Positions 10,361 through 17,307 of a stretch of 56,316 nt of DNA are shown in pieces. The translations under genes and the position numbers were made by a program. The notes under the pieces were generated by a model. It worked only from the letters and a program-made list of their open reading frames with translations, was not told the DNA's origin and did not search any database. Positions within the stretch are counted from its first letter, which is position 1. Every line of letters starts with the position of its first letter. Source of the stretch: Sphingomonas faeni (lineage in GTDB: Bacteria > Pseudomonadota > Alphaproteobacteria > Sphingomonadales > Sphingomonadaceae); contig NZ_JANBVH010000030.1 in assembly GCF_024273235.1 (NCBI RefSeq), positions 1 through 56,316 of the forward strand, given 5' to 3'.

Positions 10361-10442
10361 TCGTCATCCCAGCGGAAGCTGGGATCTCGTTCCGCTGGGG
10401 CGACACGCAATTTGGAGACCCCAGCGTTCGCTGGGGTGACGG
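10361..10442. repeat. Composite palindrome, family B' (copy 1)
   Basis: The arms CGTCATCCCAGCGGAAGCTG and CAGCGTTCGCTGGGGTGACG flank GGGATCTCG and GAGACCCC. The same structure recurs at 53929-54012. It is the first of several repeats filling the 592-bp gap between the AsmA-family gene and the hisN-like gene. Confidence 0.85.
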
Positions 10443-10530
10443 ACGGGGCTCGGGTGACGGACGGGGCTGGGTAACGGACGGGGCTGGGTAACGGACGGGG
10501 CTCGGGGACGGACCGGGCTCGGGTGACGGA
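10442..10530. repeat. Tandem repeat, 17-18 bp unit, about five copies
   Basis: Units of the form ACGGGGCTSGGGTRACGG run head to tail, with small changes between copies, directly after the right arm of the preceding palindrome. The unit is related to that arm (GGGGTGACGGACGGGG), which suggests local slippage or amplification. Confidence 0.85.
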
Positions 10531-10622
10531 CGGGGGGAACCGTTGGTCCGCTAGTGTTAATGCGTCGCTCCCGCCCCGGTTGGAGAACGGCGCTTTCGAC
10601 CATGCCTCTCCCCAACCCCATC

Positions 10623-10670
10623 CACCCCGTCACCCCGTCACCCCGTCACCCCGTCACCCCGTCACCCCGG
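10623..10670. repeat. Tandem repeat of 8 bp (CACCCCGT), six copies
   Basis: Five perfect CACCCCGT units are followed by CACCCCGG, which merges into the left arm of the next palindrome. A short tandem tract of this kind is a good candidate for length variation among strains. Confidence 0.9.
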
Positions 10671-10752
10671 CGGACGCCGGGGCCCATGGTTGGGTCCGCT
10701 TGGACGGTTAGCGCTTCGTGTCCGTAGGTCCCGGCGTCCGCCGGGATGACGG
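10659..10752. repeat. Composite palindrome, family B (copy 2)
   Basis: The arms CACCCCGGCGGACGCCGGGG and CCCGGCGTCCGCCGGGATGA flank CCCATGGTTGGGTCC and GTGTCCGTAGGT. It starts inside the 8-bp tandem repeat. Confidence 0.8.
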
Positions 10753-10798
10753 CTGGGGGTGGTGATGTGAGGGCTTTGCGGCTTGCGACACCGCTTTT

Positions 10799-10903
10799 GT
10801 CCTCCCTCCCGCTTGGCGGCTTGGGCAGGGTTGATCGCGGGCCGGACGGCCGGTACGTACGTCGTGCCCTCCCCTAGCCCCTCCCGCAGGCGGGAGGGGG
10901 ACT
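10799..10903. repeat. Composite palindrome, family C (copy 1)
   Basis: The right half, GTACGTACGTCGTGCCCTCC followed by CCTAGCCCCTCCCGCAGGCGGG, is nearly identical to the element inside recF (22164-22273). The left half is more degenerate. The right hairpin CCCTCCCGC-AGGC-GGGAGGG abuts the stop of the leftward hisN-like gene. Confidence 0.75.
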
Positions 10904-10904
10904 T

Positions 10905-11729
10905 TTAGAGGCCGTGCCCATGGTCGTGGCCATCCTGCAACCGGTGCATCGCCTCGAGCACGTCGTCCATGCGCGCGGGGTCACCGATCGCCAGCACATG
11001 GCCTTCGCTGTCCGCGGTCAGTGGATCGCCGTTCCAGTCGCACATCATGCCGCCAGCGCCTTCGACCACCGGCACCAGCGCGGCGAAGTCGTACAATTTG
11101 AGGCCCGATTCACAGACAACGTCGAGATGGCCGCTCGCGAGCAGGCCGTAATTATAGCAGTCGCCGCCATAGACCGGCCCCTGCCGCGGGTTGCCGCCGG
11201 AGATCGCCGCGACCAGGGCCAAATACGGCTGCACGTCGCCTTCGTCGAAGAGGTGCGGGCTGGTGGTGGCGATCGTCGCGCCGGTGAGTTCGCGGCAGGC
11301 GCGCGTTCGGACGGGCACGCCGTTGAGCGTCGTCGGACGGCCTGCCACGCCGACCCAGCGTTCGCGCTGGACCGGCTGGTCGATGATCCCGAGTACCGGC
11401 CAGCCATCCTCGACCAGCGCGATCAAAGTCCCGAAGATCGCCCGGCCGACCGTGAAGCTGCGCGTGCCGTCGATCGGGTCGAGCACCCATTTGCGGTTGG
11501 TGACGCCGGCCTTCTCGCCGAACTCCTCGCCGACGATGCCGTCGCCCGAGCGCTCCGCGTCGAGCAGGCGGCGCATCGCCGATTCGGCCTCGCGATCGGC
11601 GCGCGTGACGGGGGACTGGTCGTCCTTGATCTCGACTCCGTGCTCATGACGGAAATACGGTCGGATGACGTGGCCCGCAGCATCCGCGAGGCGGTGCGCG
11701 AGGTCGATATCGGCTTGGGTTACTGGCAT
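10905..11729 (-). CDS. hisN: Inositol monophosphatase family phosphatase, probable histidinol-phosphatase
   Basis: Mg2+-dependent phosphatase of 274 residues. Metal-binding motifs are GEEFGEK (67-73), WVLDPIDGTRSF (81-92, metal Asp84 and Asp87) and the late GLKLYDFAALVPVVEGAGG segment with its metal Asp. The Arg-Ser-Phe after the DPIDGT motif and overall length resemble HisN-type histidinol-phosphatases of alphaproteobacteria and actinobacteria more than SuhB. The start codon at 11729 fits the family. It is divergent from the peroxiredoxin gene. No his genes are nearby, so the symbol is a family-level assignment. Confidence 0.75.
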   Translation of the reverse strand: MPVTQADIDLAHRLADAAGHVIRPYFRHEHGVEIKDDQSPVTRADREAESAMRRLLDAERSGDGIVGEEFGEKAGVTNRKWVLDPIDGTRSFTVGRAIFGTLIALVEDGWPVLGIIDQPVQRERWVGVAGRPTTLNGVPVRTRACRELTGATIATTSPHLFDEGDVQPYLALVAAISGGNPRQGPVYGGDCYNYGLLASGHLDVVCESGLKLYDFAALVPVVEGAGGMMCDWNGDPLTADSEGHVLAIGDPARMDDVLEAMHRLQDGHDHGHGL

Positions 11730-11819
11730 GGCTCCTGCCTATCGGTCGCAGCCGCAGGGAGCAATGGACGGAACGCCTGCGTCGGCGTAGGTCGTTGCAA
11801 TCCAACCGGAGTATCGTCC

Positions 11820-12356
11820 ATGCGCCTCGTCCAGACTCTCGCCGCCGCTGCCCTCCTCGCCGCAACGCCTGCCTTCGCGGCGCTCGCGCCCGGTGCCAGG
11901 GCGCCCGACTTCACGACGCGTGGCGCGATCGCCGGCAAGGTGTTCACGGTCCACCTCGCCGAGCAGCTCAAAAAGGGCCCGGTCGTGCTGTATTTCTTCC
12001 CGGCGGCCTATACCGGCGGCTGCAACGCCGAGGCGCATGCGTTCGCCGAGGCGATCCCGGCGTTCACCAAGGCGGGTGGCACGGTGATCGGCATGTCGGC
12101 CGACAACGTCGAGACGCTCAGCAAATTCTCGGCCGAAAAGTGCGCGGGCAAGTTCGCGGTCGCCAGCGCCGGCCCGAAGGTCATCGCGGGCTATGACGTC
12201 GCGCTCGGCAAGCAGATTGCAGGCCGCGACGTGACCAAGCGCACCAGCTACGTCATCGCCAAGGACGGCCGCATCGCGTTCGTCCATGACGACATGAACC
12301 CTGCCGAGCACGTCGCGACGACGCTCGCCGCCGTCCAGAAGCTGACCGGCAAGTAA
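11820..12356 (+). CDS. Exported peroxiredoxin (AhpC/TSA, BCP-like)
   Basis: Thiol peroxidase of 178 residues. A signal peptide (MRLVQTLAAAALLAATPAFA, residues 1-20) points to a periplasmic location. The thioredoxin-fold core has VVLYFFPAAYTGGCNAEAHA; Cys68 is the probable peroxidatic Cys, and the usual TPGC is here TGGC. Cys108 (SAEKCAGKF) is a candidate second Cys. The start ATG has CCGGAGTATCGTCC in front. The long in-frame extension upstream is antisense to the hisN-like gene and is not real. It would reduce peroxides in the envelope; the electron donor is not visible here. Confidence 0.88.
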   Translation: MRLVQTLAAAALLAATPAFAALAPGARAPDFTTRGAIAGKVFTVHLAEQLKKGPVVLYFFPAAYTGGCNAEAHAFAEAIPAFTKAGGTVIGMSADNVETLSKFSAEKCAGKFAVASAGPKVIAGYDVALGKQIAGRDVTKRTSYVIAKDGRIAFVHDDMNPAEHVATTLAAVQKLTGK

Positions 12357-12364
12357 TCGCTCCC

Positions 12365-12396
12365 CACCGAACCGGCAGATACAGGCCGGTTCGGTG
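12365..12396 (+). terminator. Hairpin after the peroxiredoxin gene
   Basis: A perfect 11-bp stem, CACCGAACCGG / CCGGTTCGGTG, with a 10-nt loop starts 9 bp after the stop codon. No T run follows, so it may stabilise the 3' end or act as a weak terminator. Confidence 0.5.
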
Positions 12397-12452
12397 ACAG
12401 TATGATAACGCTTTCGGGGCTATCTCTCGGCGAGAGGGCGCGGGGATCTATC

Positions 12453-13559
12453 ATGCGGGACACGGGACGAGCCAACAGGGCGGCGGCGAAATCGGAGGCG
12501 GCGAAACCCGGCGCAAGACCGGCGCCTGCCGATGAGGCGACGCTGTTCGATCGGATCGGACGCTTCCTGAACGAGCAGGGCCTGAGCCCCGCCCCGCCGC
12601 ATTATGAATTCGCGTTTGCCGTGGTGTCCGCGCCCGACCTGCCGCTCGGCAAGGCGGTCGCGCGCCTGACCGAAAACGGGGTGCGCCTGACCCGACGCGA
12701 TATCGAGCAGTTGGGCGGACGCGTCGTCGACGGTCCCCCGCTGATGCAGTCCCCGCCCACCCGCGCTGCCCGCCCCGCCCGCCCTGCCGATATCGCCGGG
12801 GACGAGCGGGTCGATACCGCGATCGCTCTGGTCGCGGAGACGCAGCACCAGGTCGACGGCTTCGCGCAGATCATGCGGACGATGCAGGACGAGACGCGCG
12901 GCTTCGGTCGCGATCTGGCCCGGAGCGCGCATGCGATCACGCAGCTGGCGGAGATCGACGAGATCACGCGGATCACCAGCAGCATGATCGGCCGGATCCG
13001 CGACAGCGAGGTGCGGCTGGCGGAAGCGACCGCGGAGGCCGAGGCGTTGCGCGCCAAGCTGGCCGAAGCGCAGGAAAGCGCGCGCCGCGACGTGCTGACC
13101 GGACTGCCAAACCGGCGGGCCTTCGACGAAGCCCTGGCGAGCCGCGACGCGCACGCCGGCCCGCATTGCATCGCAGTGTGCGACATCGATCGGTTCAAGC
13201 ACGTCAACGACGTTCACGGCCACGGCGTCGGCGACCGCGTGCTCACCGCGATCGGCCAGACGATCGCCGAGGAATGCGCGCCGCATCTGGTCGTCCGCCA
13301 CGGCGGCGAGGAATTCGCGGTGCTGATCTGCGGCATCGACCTGGAGGATGCCGCGGCGTTGCTCGATTCGGTCCGGACGATCGTCGCCGCCAAGCGCTTT
13401 CGCAATCGCGAGACCGATGCGGCGCTGGGAACCATCACCTTCTCGGCCGGGATCACCGCGATCCATGCCGACGAACCCACCGAAACCGCGTTCTCGCGCG
13501 CCGATCGGCTGCTGTATGCCGCGAAGGATCAGGGGCGCGACCAAGTCTGCGCGGGCTGA
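12453..13559 (+). CDS. GGDEF domain protein, probable diguanylate cyclase
   Basis: A 368-residue cytoplasmic protein with no membrane segment. Residues 30-100 form an uncharacterised N-terminal region (FDRIGRFLNEQGLSPAPPHYEF), residues 115-210 look helical or coiled coil (EVRLAEATAEAEALRAKLAE), and residues 211-368 are the GGDEF domain, with DVLTGLPNRRAF (213-224), CDIDRFKHVNDVHGH and the active-site loop GGEEF (284-288). This should make cyclic di-GMP from GTP. No RxxD inhibitory site precedes the active-site loop, so product inhibition through that site is unlikely. The ATG at 12453 follows GCGGGGATC; an ATG 17 codons upstream lacks a ribosome-binding site. Confidence 0.9.
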   Translation: MRDTGRANRAAAKSEAAKPGARPAPADEATLFDRIGRFLNEQGLSPAPPHYEFAFAVVSAPDLPLGKAVARLTENGVRLTRRDIEQLGGRVVDGPPLMQSPPTRAARPARPADIAGDERVDTAIALVAETQHQVDGFAQIMRTMQDETRGFGRDLARSAHAITQLAEIDEITRITSSMIGRIRDSEVRLAEATAEAEALRAKLAEAQESARRDVLTGLPNRRAFDEALASRDAHAGPHCIAVCDIDRFKHVNDVHGHGVGDRVLTAIGQTIAEECAPHLVVRHGGEEFAVLICGIDLEDAAALLDSVRTIVAAKRFRNRETDAALGTITFSAGITAIHADEPTETAFSRADRLLYAAKDQGRDQVCAG

Positions 13560-13659
13560 TCCCGAAATTTGGTGCGATCCGCGACGTCGCGCTGGTGAAA
13601 TTTCCCAACTTCGCTGCGGGGAAACGTGGATTTCTAACGAAATCAGCCGGTTAAGAAAC

Positions 13660-13675
13660 TGGCACGGGCCGTGCA
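13660..13675 (+). promoter_or_regulatory. Sigma-54-like -24/-12 promoter motif
   Basis: TGGCACGGGCCGTGCA matches the sigma-54 consensus TGGCAC-N5-TTGCA at 10 of 11 defined positions, with the required GG-N10-GC spacing. It lies about 60 bp upstream of the first microprotein ATG. The core is also an inverted repeat (GCACGG-G-CCGTGC), so it could instead be an operator. No enhancer-binding activator gene is in the window. Confidence 0.45.
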
Positions 13676-13733
13676 GAGCATTCGATATCGGGGGCCGGAT
13701 GGTCCGACACCCCGCCCATCGAAGGAAATCCCC

Positions 13734-13844
13734 ATGTCGTTCCGTTTCGAAACCGCCCAGCGCATCGCTTTCTCGTTCGTCGGCGCAGTGTTCTTCGCAG
13801 CCCTTGCCGTCAGCGCCGCCACGCCAGTCATCCCTATCGTTTGA
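13734..13844 (+). CDS. 36-residue membrane microprotein
   Basis: Short frame starting MSFRFETAQRIAFSFVGAVF and ending SAATPVIPIV. It is preceded by GAAGGAAATCCCC, one of the best ribosome-binding sites in the window. Residues 11-30 are hydrophobic, giving either a single membrane helix or a signal-anchor, with a basic/polar N-terminus. It is followed 35 bp later by a second microprotein frame with its own ribosome-binding site. Function unknown. Translation is inferred from the Shine-Dalgarno sequence and the protein-like composition. Confidence 0.65.
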   Translation: MSFRFETAQRIAFSFVGAVFFAALAVSAATPVIPIV

Positions 13845-13879
13845 CCCTGGCCCCTAACCTCATCTTCCGGAGAGCAATC

Positions 13880-13966
13880 ATGGGTCGCAGCGTCCTTATC
13901 GGCCTCGCCGCCTTTTCCACCACCATCCTCCTGATCGTGACGCACACCGGCGTGGCACTCGTCTGA
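13880..13966 (+). CDS. 28-residue single-helix microprotein
   Basis: Short frame MGRSVLIGLAAFSTTILLIV followed by THTGVALV and a TGA. It is preceded by CCGGAGAGCAATC, a good ribosome-binding site. Almost the whole chain is one membrane helix. It is probably co-transcribed with the 36-residue frame just upstream. No family is recognised. The two together look like a membrane microprotein operon under the sigma-54-like motif. Confidence 0.6.
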   Translation: MGRSVLIGLAAFSTTILLIVTHTGVALV

Positions 13967-14007
13967 ACCCCGACGTTTGAACCACGACGTCCGAACCACC
14001 GCAAGGT

Positions 14008-14625
14008 TCAGGCAGGTACGCCGAGTCCGACAGGTCCGATCGGCGCCTCCTCCTCCCGTGAATACGTCCCGATCAACAGCCCTGCCGCCAGCACATGGCC
14101 GGTGATGGCCGCGATTACCGCCGAGCGCCCGGGTGTCGGGCCGGCATCCCCTGCCCCCGCACCGATCGCGAACAGCTGGAACGCGTAACGGTGCTCGCCA
14201 TGCCCGCTGGGTGGATCGGGTGGCAGCCAGCCCTCGCGCAGATATGAATTGCGCCCCACATCGCGCCCTGCGGCGTCGCCCGCATCATCGGCGACGATCG
14301 CACCCTCGGCCAGCCGCCCCGCATCGGCTTCGAGGCCCCAGATTATCGCATGGACCAGAGGCTGCGGCGTCGGTGCGTCGGCATCCTCGACGATCAGGAC
14401 CATGCGCTCGGTCCCGACCGGCGGCTCGCTCCAGACGAGCGGCGGCGATACGCCCTCGCCATCCGCGGTGAACCGCGGCGGCAGGCGGGCCTCATGCGCA
14501 AACGCCGGGCTGGTCAGGTCGAGCGTTTCGAAATTACCACCGAGCTGTACGATCGCGAGCTTGTCGGCCCCGGCGCGCAGGCCGCTCATCGCATGGCCGA
14601 GCCAGGCGGGGATGTGTTCGAGCAT
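14008..14625 (-). CDS. YbhB/YbcL family protein (PEBP-like)
   Basis: Phosphatidylethanolamine-binding-protein-fold protein of 205 residues. The family signatures are FTADGEGVSPPLVWSEPPVG (start of the fold), VEDADAP in the ligand pocket, and PPSGHGEHRYAFQLFA. Bacterial members have been linked to ligand or phospholipid binding and to kinase or lysozyme inhibition, but none of these can be assigned here. There is no signal peptide, although some members are periplasmic. It lies 3 bp after the stop of the upstream lipoprotein gene, so the two are probably one transcript. Confidence 0.88.
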   Translation of the reverse strand: MLEHIPAWLGHAMSGLRAGADKLAIVQLGGNFETLDLTSPAFAHEARLPPRFTADGEGVSPPLVWSEPPVGTERMVLIVEDADAPTPQPLVHAIIWGLEADAGRLAEGAIVADDAGDAAGRDVGRNSYLREGWLPPDPPSGHGEHRYAFQLFAIGAGAGDAGPTPGRSAVIAAITGHVLAAGLLIGTYSREEEAPIGPVGLGVPA

Positions 14626-14628
14626 GAC

Positions 14629-15138
14629 TTATCCTTCCGAGGGACAGGTTTCTGCGCGACGGACGGGTGCGGCGCCGTCGTACCAATCGCTTTTCGCGCC
14701 CATGGTTGCCGCATCGTGATAACAGACCTGCGTCCTGCCGCGCTTGGGATCGACGATCACGGTCCAATTGCGATCGCCGCAATTATGCTGCTCGCAGCCC
14801 CAGGCCGCGACGCGATCGCCGACCTTGAACACCGGCGTCTCGGGACCGGAGCGACCGCGGATCGTCTCGCGCAGTTTCGGATCGCCGACCGCTGTGACCA
14901 GCCCGGACGCCACATCGGTACGGTCGTAGAAATCGACACCGCCGACTGCATCATGCGGGTATTTGCCGATATAGGCGGTGATCGGCGTGGTCTGGGCCTG
15001 TCCGGGGATCGGCGTCGGCGCGCGCGTTTGCGGCGGCCTGTAATTGCCTGCGGCGAGCGTGTCGGTCGGGTCTTCCTTCTTGCCGCACCCGCCCAGCAGG
15101 GGCAGCGCGAACACCGCGATCGCCATTATCCTCTTCAT
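14629..15138 (-). CDS. Lipoprotein with an Ivy-like cysteine motif (possible lysozyme inhibitor)
   Basis: A 169-residue lipoprotein. The signal MKRIMAIAVFALPLLGGC ends in a lipobox with Cys18. After a Pro/Thr-rich linker comes a compact domain containing DRVAAWGCEQHNCGDRNWTV, whose Cys-x-x-His-x-Cys spacing resembles the CKPHDC loop of Ivy-type inhibitors of vertebrate lysozyme; that similarity is from memory and untested. A third and a fourth Cys occur near the C-terminus (QVCYHDA, AETCPSEG). The ATG at 15138 was chosen because it opens the signal peptide; 30 upstream open-frame residues are excluded. Co-transcribed with the PEBP-like gene. Confidence 0.7.
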   Translation of the reverse strand: MKRIMAIAVFALPLLGGCGKKEDPTDTLAAGNYRPPQTRAPTPIPGQAQTTPITAYIGKYPHDAVGGVDFYDRTDVASGLVTAVGDPKLRETIRGRSGPETPVFKVGDRVAAWGCEQHNCGDRNWTVIVDPKRGRTQVCYHDAATMGAKSDWYDGAAPVRRAETCPSEG

Positions 15139-15219
15139 GCGCCATCCTCTTCGTTGGTGGATCAACGTATCGGCGCCTGTCGGGGTTGCGTCGAGCCGAG
15201 GTGCGACCATTTCGAGCGG

Positions 15220-15648
15220 ATGGATCATGATCTCGACCGCTTCGTCGCCGCGCAGGACGGCGTGTATCCGCAGGCGCTCGCCGAGCTACGGCGCGGCGCG
15301 AAACGCAGCCATTGGATGTGGTTCGTGTTTCCGCAGATCGCCGGGCTCGGCCAGAGCGCGATGGCGCGGACCTATGCGATTGCGGATGCGGACGAGGCGC
15401 GGGCGTATCTGGCGCATCCGGTGCTGGGCGCGCGCCTGATCGAAGCCACCTCGGCGGTGACGGGGGCTCGAGGCTCGGCGGAGGCGATTCTGGGCGGGAT
15501 CGATGCGGTGAAGCTGCGCTCGTCGATGACGCTGTTCGCGGCGGTCGCGGACGATCCGGCACCGTTCCGCGCGGCGCTGGACCGGTTTTTCGGCGGGGCG
15601 GACGATCCTGCGACGCTGGACCTGCTGCGTGGGACGTGGACTCGATAG
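15220..15648 (+). CDS. DUF1810 family protein
   Basis: A 142-residue cytoplasmic protein with the DUF1810 features DLDRFVAAQDGVYPQALAEL, GAKRSHWMWFVFPQIAGLG and SSMTLFAAVADD. The function of the family is unknown. The ATG at 15220 was chosen because it opens directly into the conserved DLDRFVAAQ segment. The in-frame open stretch upstream is antisense to the lipoprotein and PEBP genes and is not coding. Confidence 0.88.
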   Translation: MDHDLDRFVAAQDGVYPQALAELRRGAKRSHWMWFVFPQIAGLGQSAMARTYAIADADEARAYLAHPVLGARLIEATSAVTGARGSAEAILGGIDAVKLRSSMTLFAAVADDPAPFRAALDRFFGGADDPATLDLLRGTWTR

Positions 15649-15731
15649 GTCGGGGGGATCGATAAGATGGGGGCATTGGCGGCAACGCGTGTAGTGTGAC
15701 CGCGGGGCCTTCCGCCCCATGAGGTGCCGTG

Positions 15732-15857
15732 ATGGCGAAGAGCCAGAAGAAATCCAGCAAGGAAGTGCGCAAGCCCAAGGCCGAAAAGGCACCCAAGGCG
15801 AACGCGTCCAACCCGACCACCAAGGGCAAGCCCGTCGAGATGACGACGCTGAACTGA
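15732..15857 (+). CDS. Lys-rich 41-residue microprotein
   Basis: Frame starting MAKSQKKSSKEVRKPKAEKA and ending KPVEMTTLN. It is strongly basic, with about a third Lys/Arg, and probably disordered. Preceded by GAGGTGCCGTG. I recall similar Lys-rich microproteins in sphingomonads, but no family name or function is known to me. It could bind nucleic acid or be a stress-related small protein; both are guesses. Confidence 0.65.
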   Translation: MAKSQKKSSKEVRKPKAEKAPKANASNPTTKGKPVEMTTLN

Positions 15858-15962
15858 GGCGCGTAATCGAGGCGCTGAACTAAGGGGGCGAACCGGGAGT
15901 CGTCCGCAGTGAACTTTCACCGGGCAACGACGGGGATTCTCGGGCGGATCGGGCGGGCCGGA

Positions 15963-16610
15963 TCAGCCGGCTGCGGCGATCCGGCGTAGCGCCTGTTCGA
16001 ACACCTCGACCGGTTGGCCGCCCGAGATCAGATGCCGGTCGTCGATCACGATCGCCGGCACCGCATTGATCCCGCGGGCGCGCCAGAGCTCCTCCGCCGC
16101 GCGAACCTCGTCGGCATAGCGTCCTGACCGCAGCACTTCTTCAGCCGCCACCGGATCGAGCCCGGCCTTGGTCGCGGCATCGACCAGCACGCGATGATCG
16201 CCCAGATCGGCATTGTCGGTGAAATTGGCGGTGAACAGCGCGTGCTTGAGCGCCCCCTGGCCTCCTTCGATCTGCGCCCAGTGCAGCAGCCGGTGCGCGT
16301 CGAACGTGTTGTAGATCCGGCTCGCGTCGGTCATCGCCATGGTAAAGCCGAGGTCGCGGGCACGCTCGACGATCATTGCGCGGTTCGCCGCCGACTGCTC
16401 GCGGGTCGAGCCGTATTTCTCCGCGATGTGCTCGCCGATGTTCTGGCCGCCGGCTGGCATCGCCGGATTGAGTTCGAACGGCTGGAAGACGATCTCCGCG
16501 TCGAGCGCATCCGCCGCGCGAACCAGGGCCTCCTCCAACGCGCGCAGGCCGATGATGCACCACGGACAGGCGATGTCCGACACGAAGTCGATCTTGAGAT
16601 GGGCGGTCAT
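15963..16610 (-). CDS. DsbA/FrnE-type thioredoxin-fold oxidoreductase
   Basis: A 215-residue protein of the DsbA-like, 2-hydroxychromene-2-carboxylate isomerase/FrnE branch. The redox motif is CPWC (residues 15-18) in KIDFVSDIACPWC, the insert helices follow, and the cis-Pro loop is INAVPAIVIDD near the C-terminus. There is no signal peptide, so it is cytoplasmic, as FrnE-type proteins are. The start at 16610 has GGAGAC four bases upstream, better than the ATG five codons earlier. It is divergent from alkB with a short shared spacer; the substrate is unknown. Confidence 0.88.
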   Translation of the reverse strand: MTAHLKIDFVSDIACPWCIIGLRALEEALVRAADALDAEIVFQPFELNPAMPAGGQNIGEHIAEKYGSTREQSAANRAMIVERARDLGFTMAMTDASRIYNTFDAHRLLHWAQIEGGQGALKHALFTANFTDNADLGDHRVLVDAATKAGLDPVAAEEVLRSGRYADEVRAAEELWRARGINAVPAIVIDDRHLISGGQPVEVFEQALRRIAAAG

Positions 16611-16678
16611 GTCAGTCTCCGGCATACGCGCTTCGCCGTAGATGGCAGCGGCTGGGTCGGCAACAGCGGGGCTTTCGG

Positions 16679-17296
16679 ATGGGTGCGTCGCGTTCCTACA
16701 TGTCGTCGATGGCGAACCCGACCGCAGACCTTTTCGGCACGCCGGTGCTGCCTGGCTTCGACTATCGTGACGCCTTGATCGACCGGGACGAGGAGGCGGC
16801 GCTGATCGCCCTGATCGACGAACAGGAGCTGGCGCCGTTCCAGTTTCAAGGCTGGCTGGGCAAGCGGCTGACCAGGTCGTTCGGCTGGCATTATGATTTC
16901 GACACTAGCCAGTTCGGCGCGACCGATCCGTTGCCCGACTGGCTGCTGCCGATCCGCCAGCGCGCCGCCGCGTTTGCGACACTGCCGGAGGAGGCGCTCG
17001 TCCAGGCTTTGCTGATCCGGTACGATCCGGGTGCCGGGATCGGCTGGCACCGCGACCGGCCGGTCTTCGAGCATGTCGTCGGGGTTTCGCTCGGCGTGCC
17101 CGCGACGATGCGGTTCCGGCGGCGCAAGCCGGGCGGTTTCGACCGCGTCGCCGTGCCCTTGCCGCCGCGCTCCGTCTATCATCTCAGCGGCGAAGCGCGC
17201 CACGATTGGGAGCACAGCATCGCCGAGATGGAGGTGACGCGCTGGTCGATCACCTTCCGCAGCTTCACCGCCAGCGCACGGCAGAACCGGCGCTGA
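16679..17296 (+). CDS. alkB: AlkB-family alpha-ketoglutarate-dependent dioxygenase
   Basis: Fe(II)/2-oxoglutarate dioxygenase fold, 205 residues if the first ATG is used. The iron ligands are His124 and Asp126 in RYDPGAGIGWHRDR, and His179 in HDWEHSI. The 2-oxoglutarate-binding Arg pair is in RWSITFRSF. Members remove alkyl adducts from DNA or RNA bases. Two later ATG codons (16700 and 16709) are possible starts and none has a good ribosome-binding site. It is convergent with gyrB, leaving only 11 bp between the stop codons. Confidence 0.88.
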   Translation: MGASRSYMSSMANPTADLFGTPVLPGFDYRDALIDRDEEAALIALIDEQELAPFQFQGWLGKRLTRSFGWHYDFDTSQFGATDPLPDWLLPIRQRAAAFATLPEEALVQALLIRYDPGAGIGWHRDRPVFEHVVGVSLGVPATMRFRRRKPGGFDRVAVPLPPRSVYHLSGEARHDWEHSIAEMEVTRWSITFRSFTASARQNRR

Positions 17297-17307
17297 CGGT
17301 TCCGTCC

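Noticed and set aside
14350..15219. Long rightward open frame ahead of the DUF1810 start
   Set aside because: It runs antisense through the PEBP-like and lipoprotein genes, with no homology; it is a high-G+C shadow frame.
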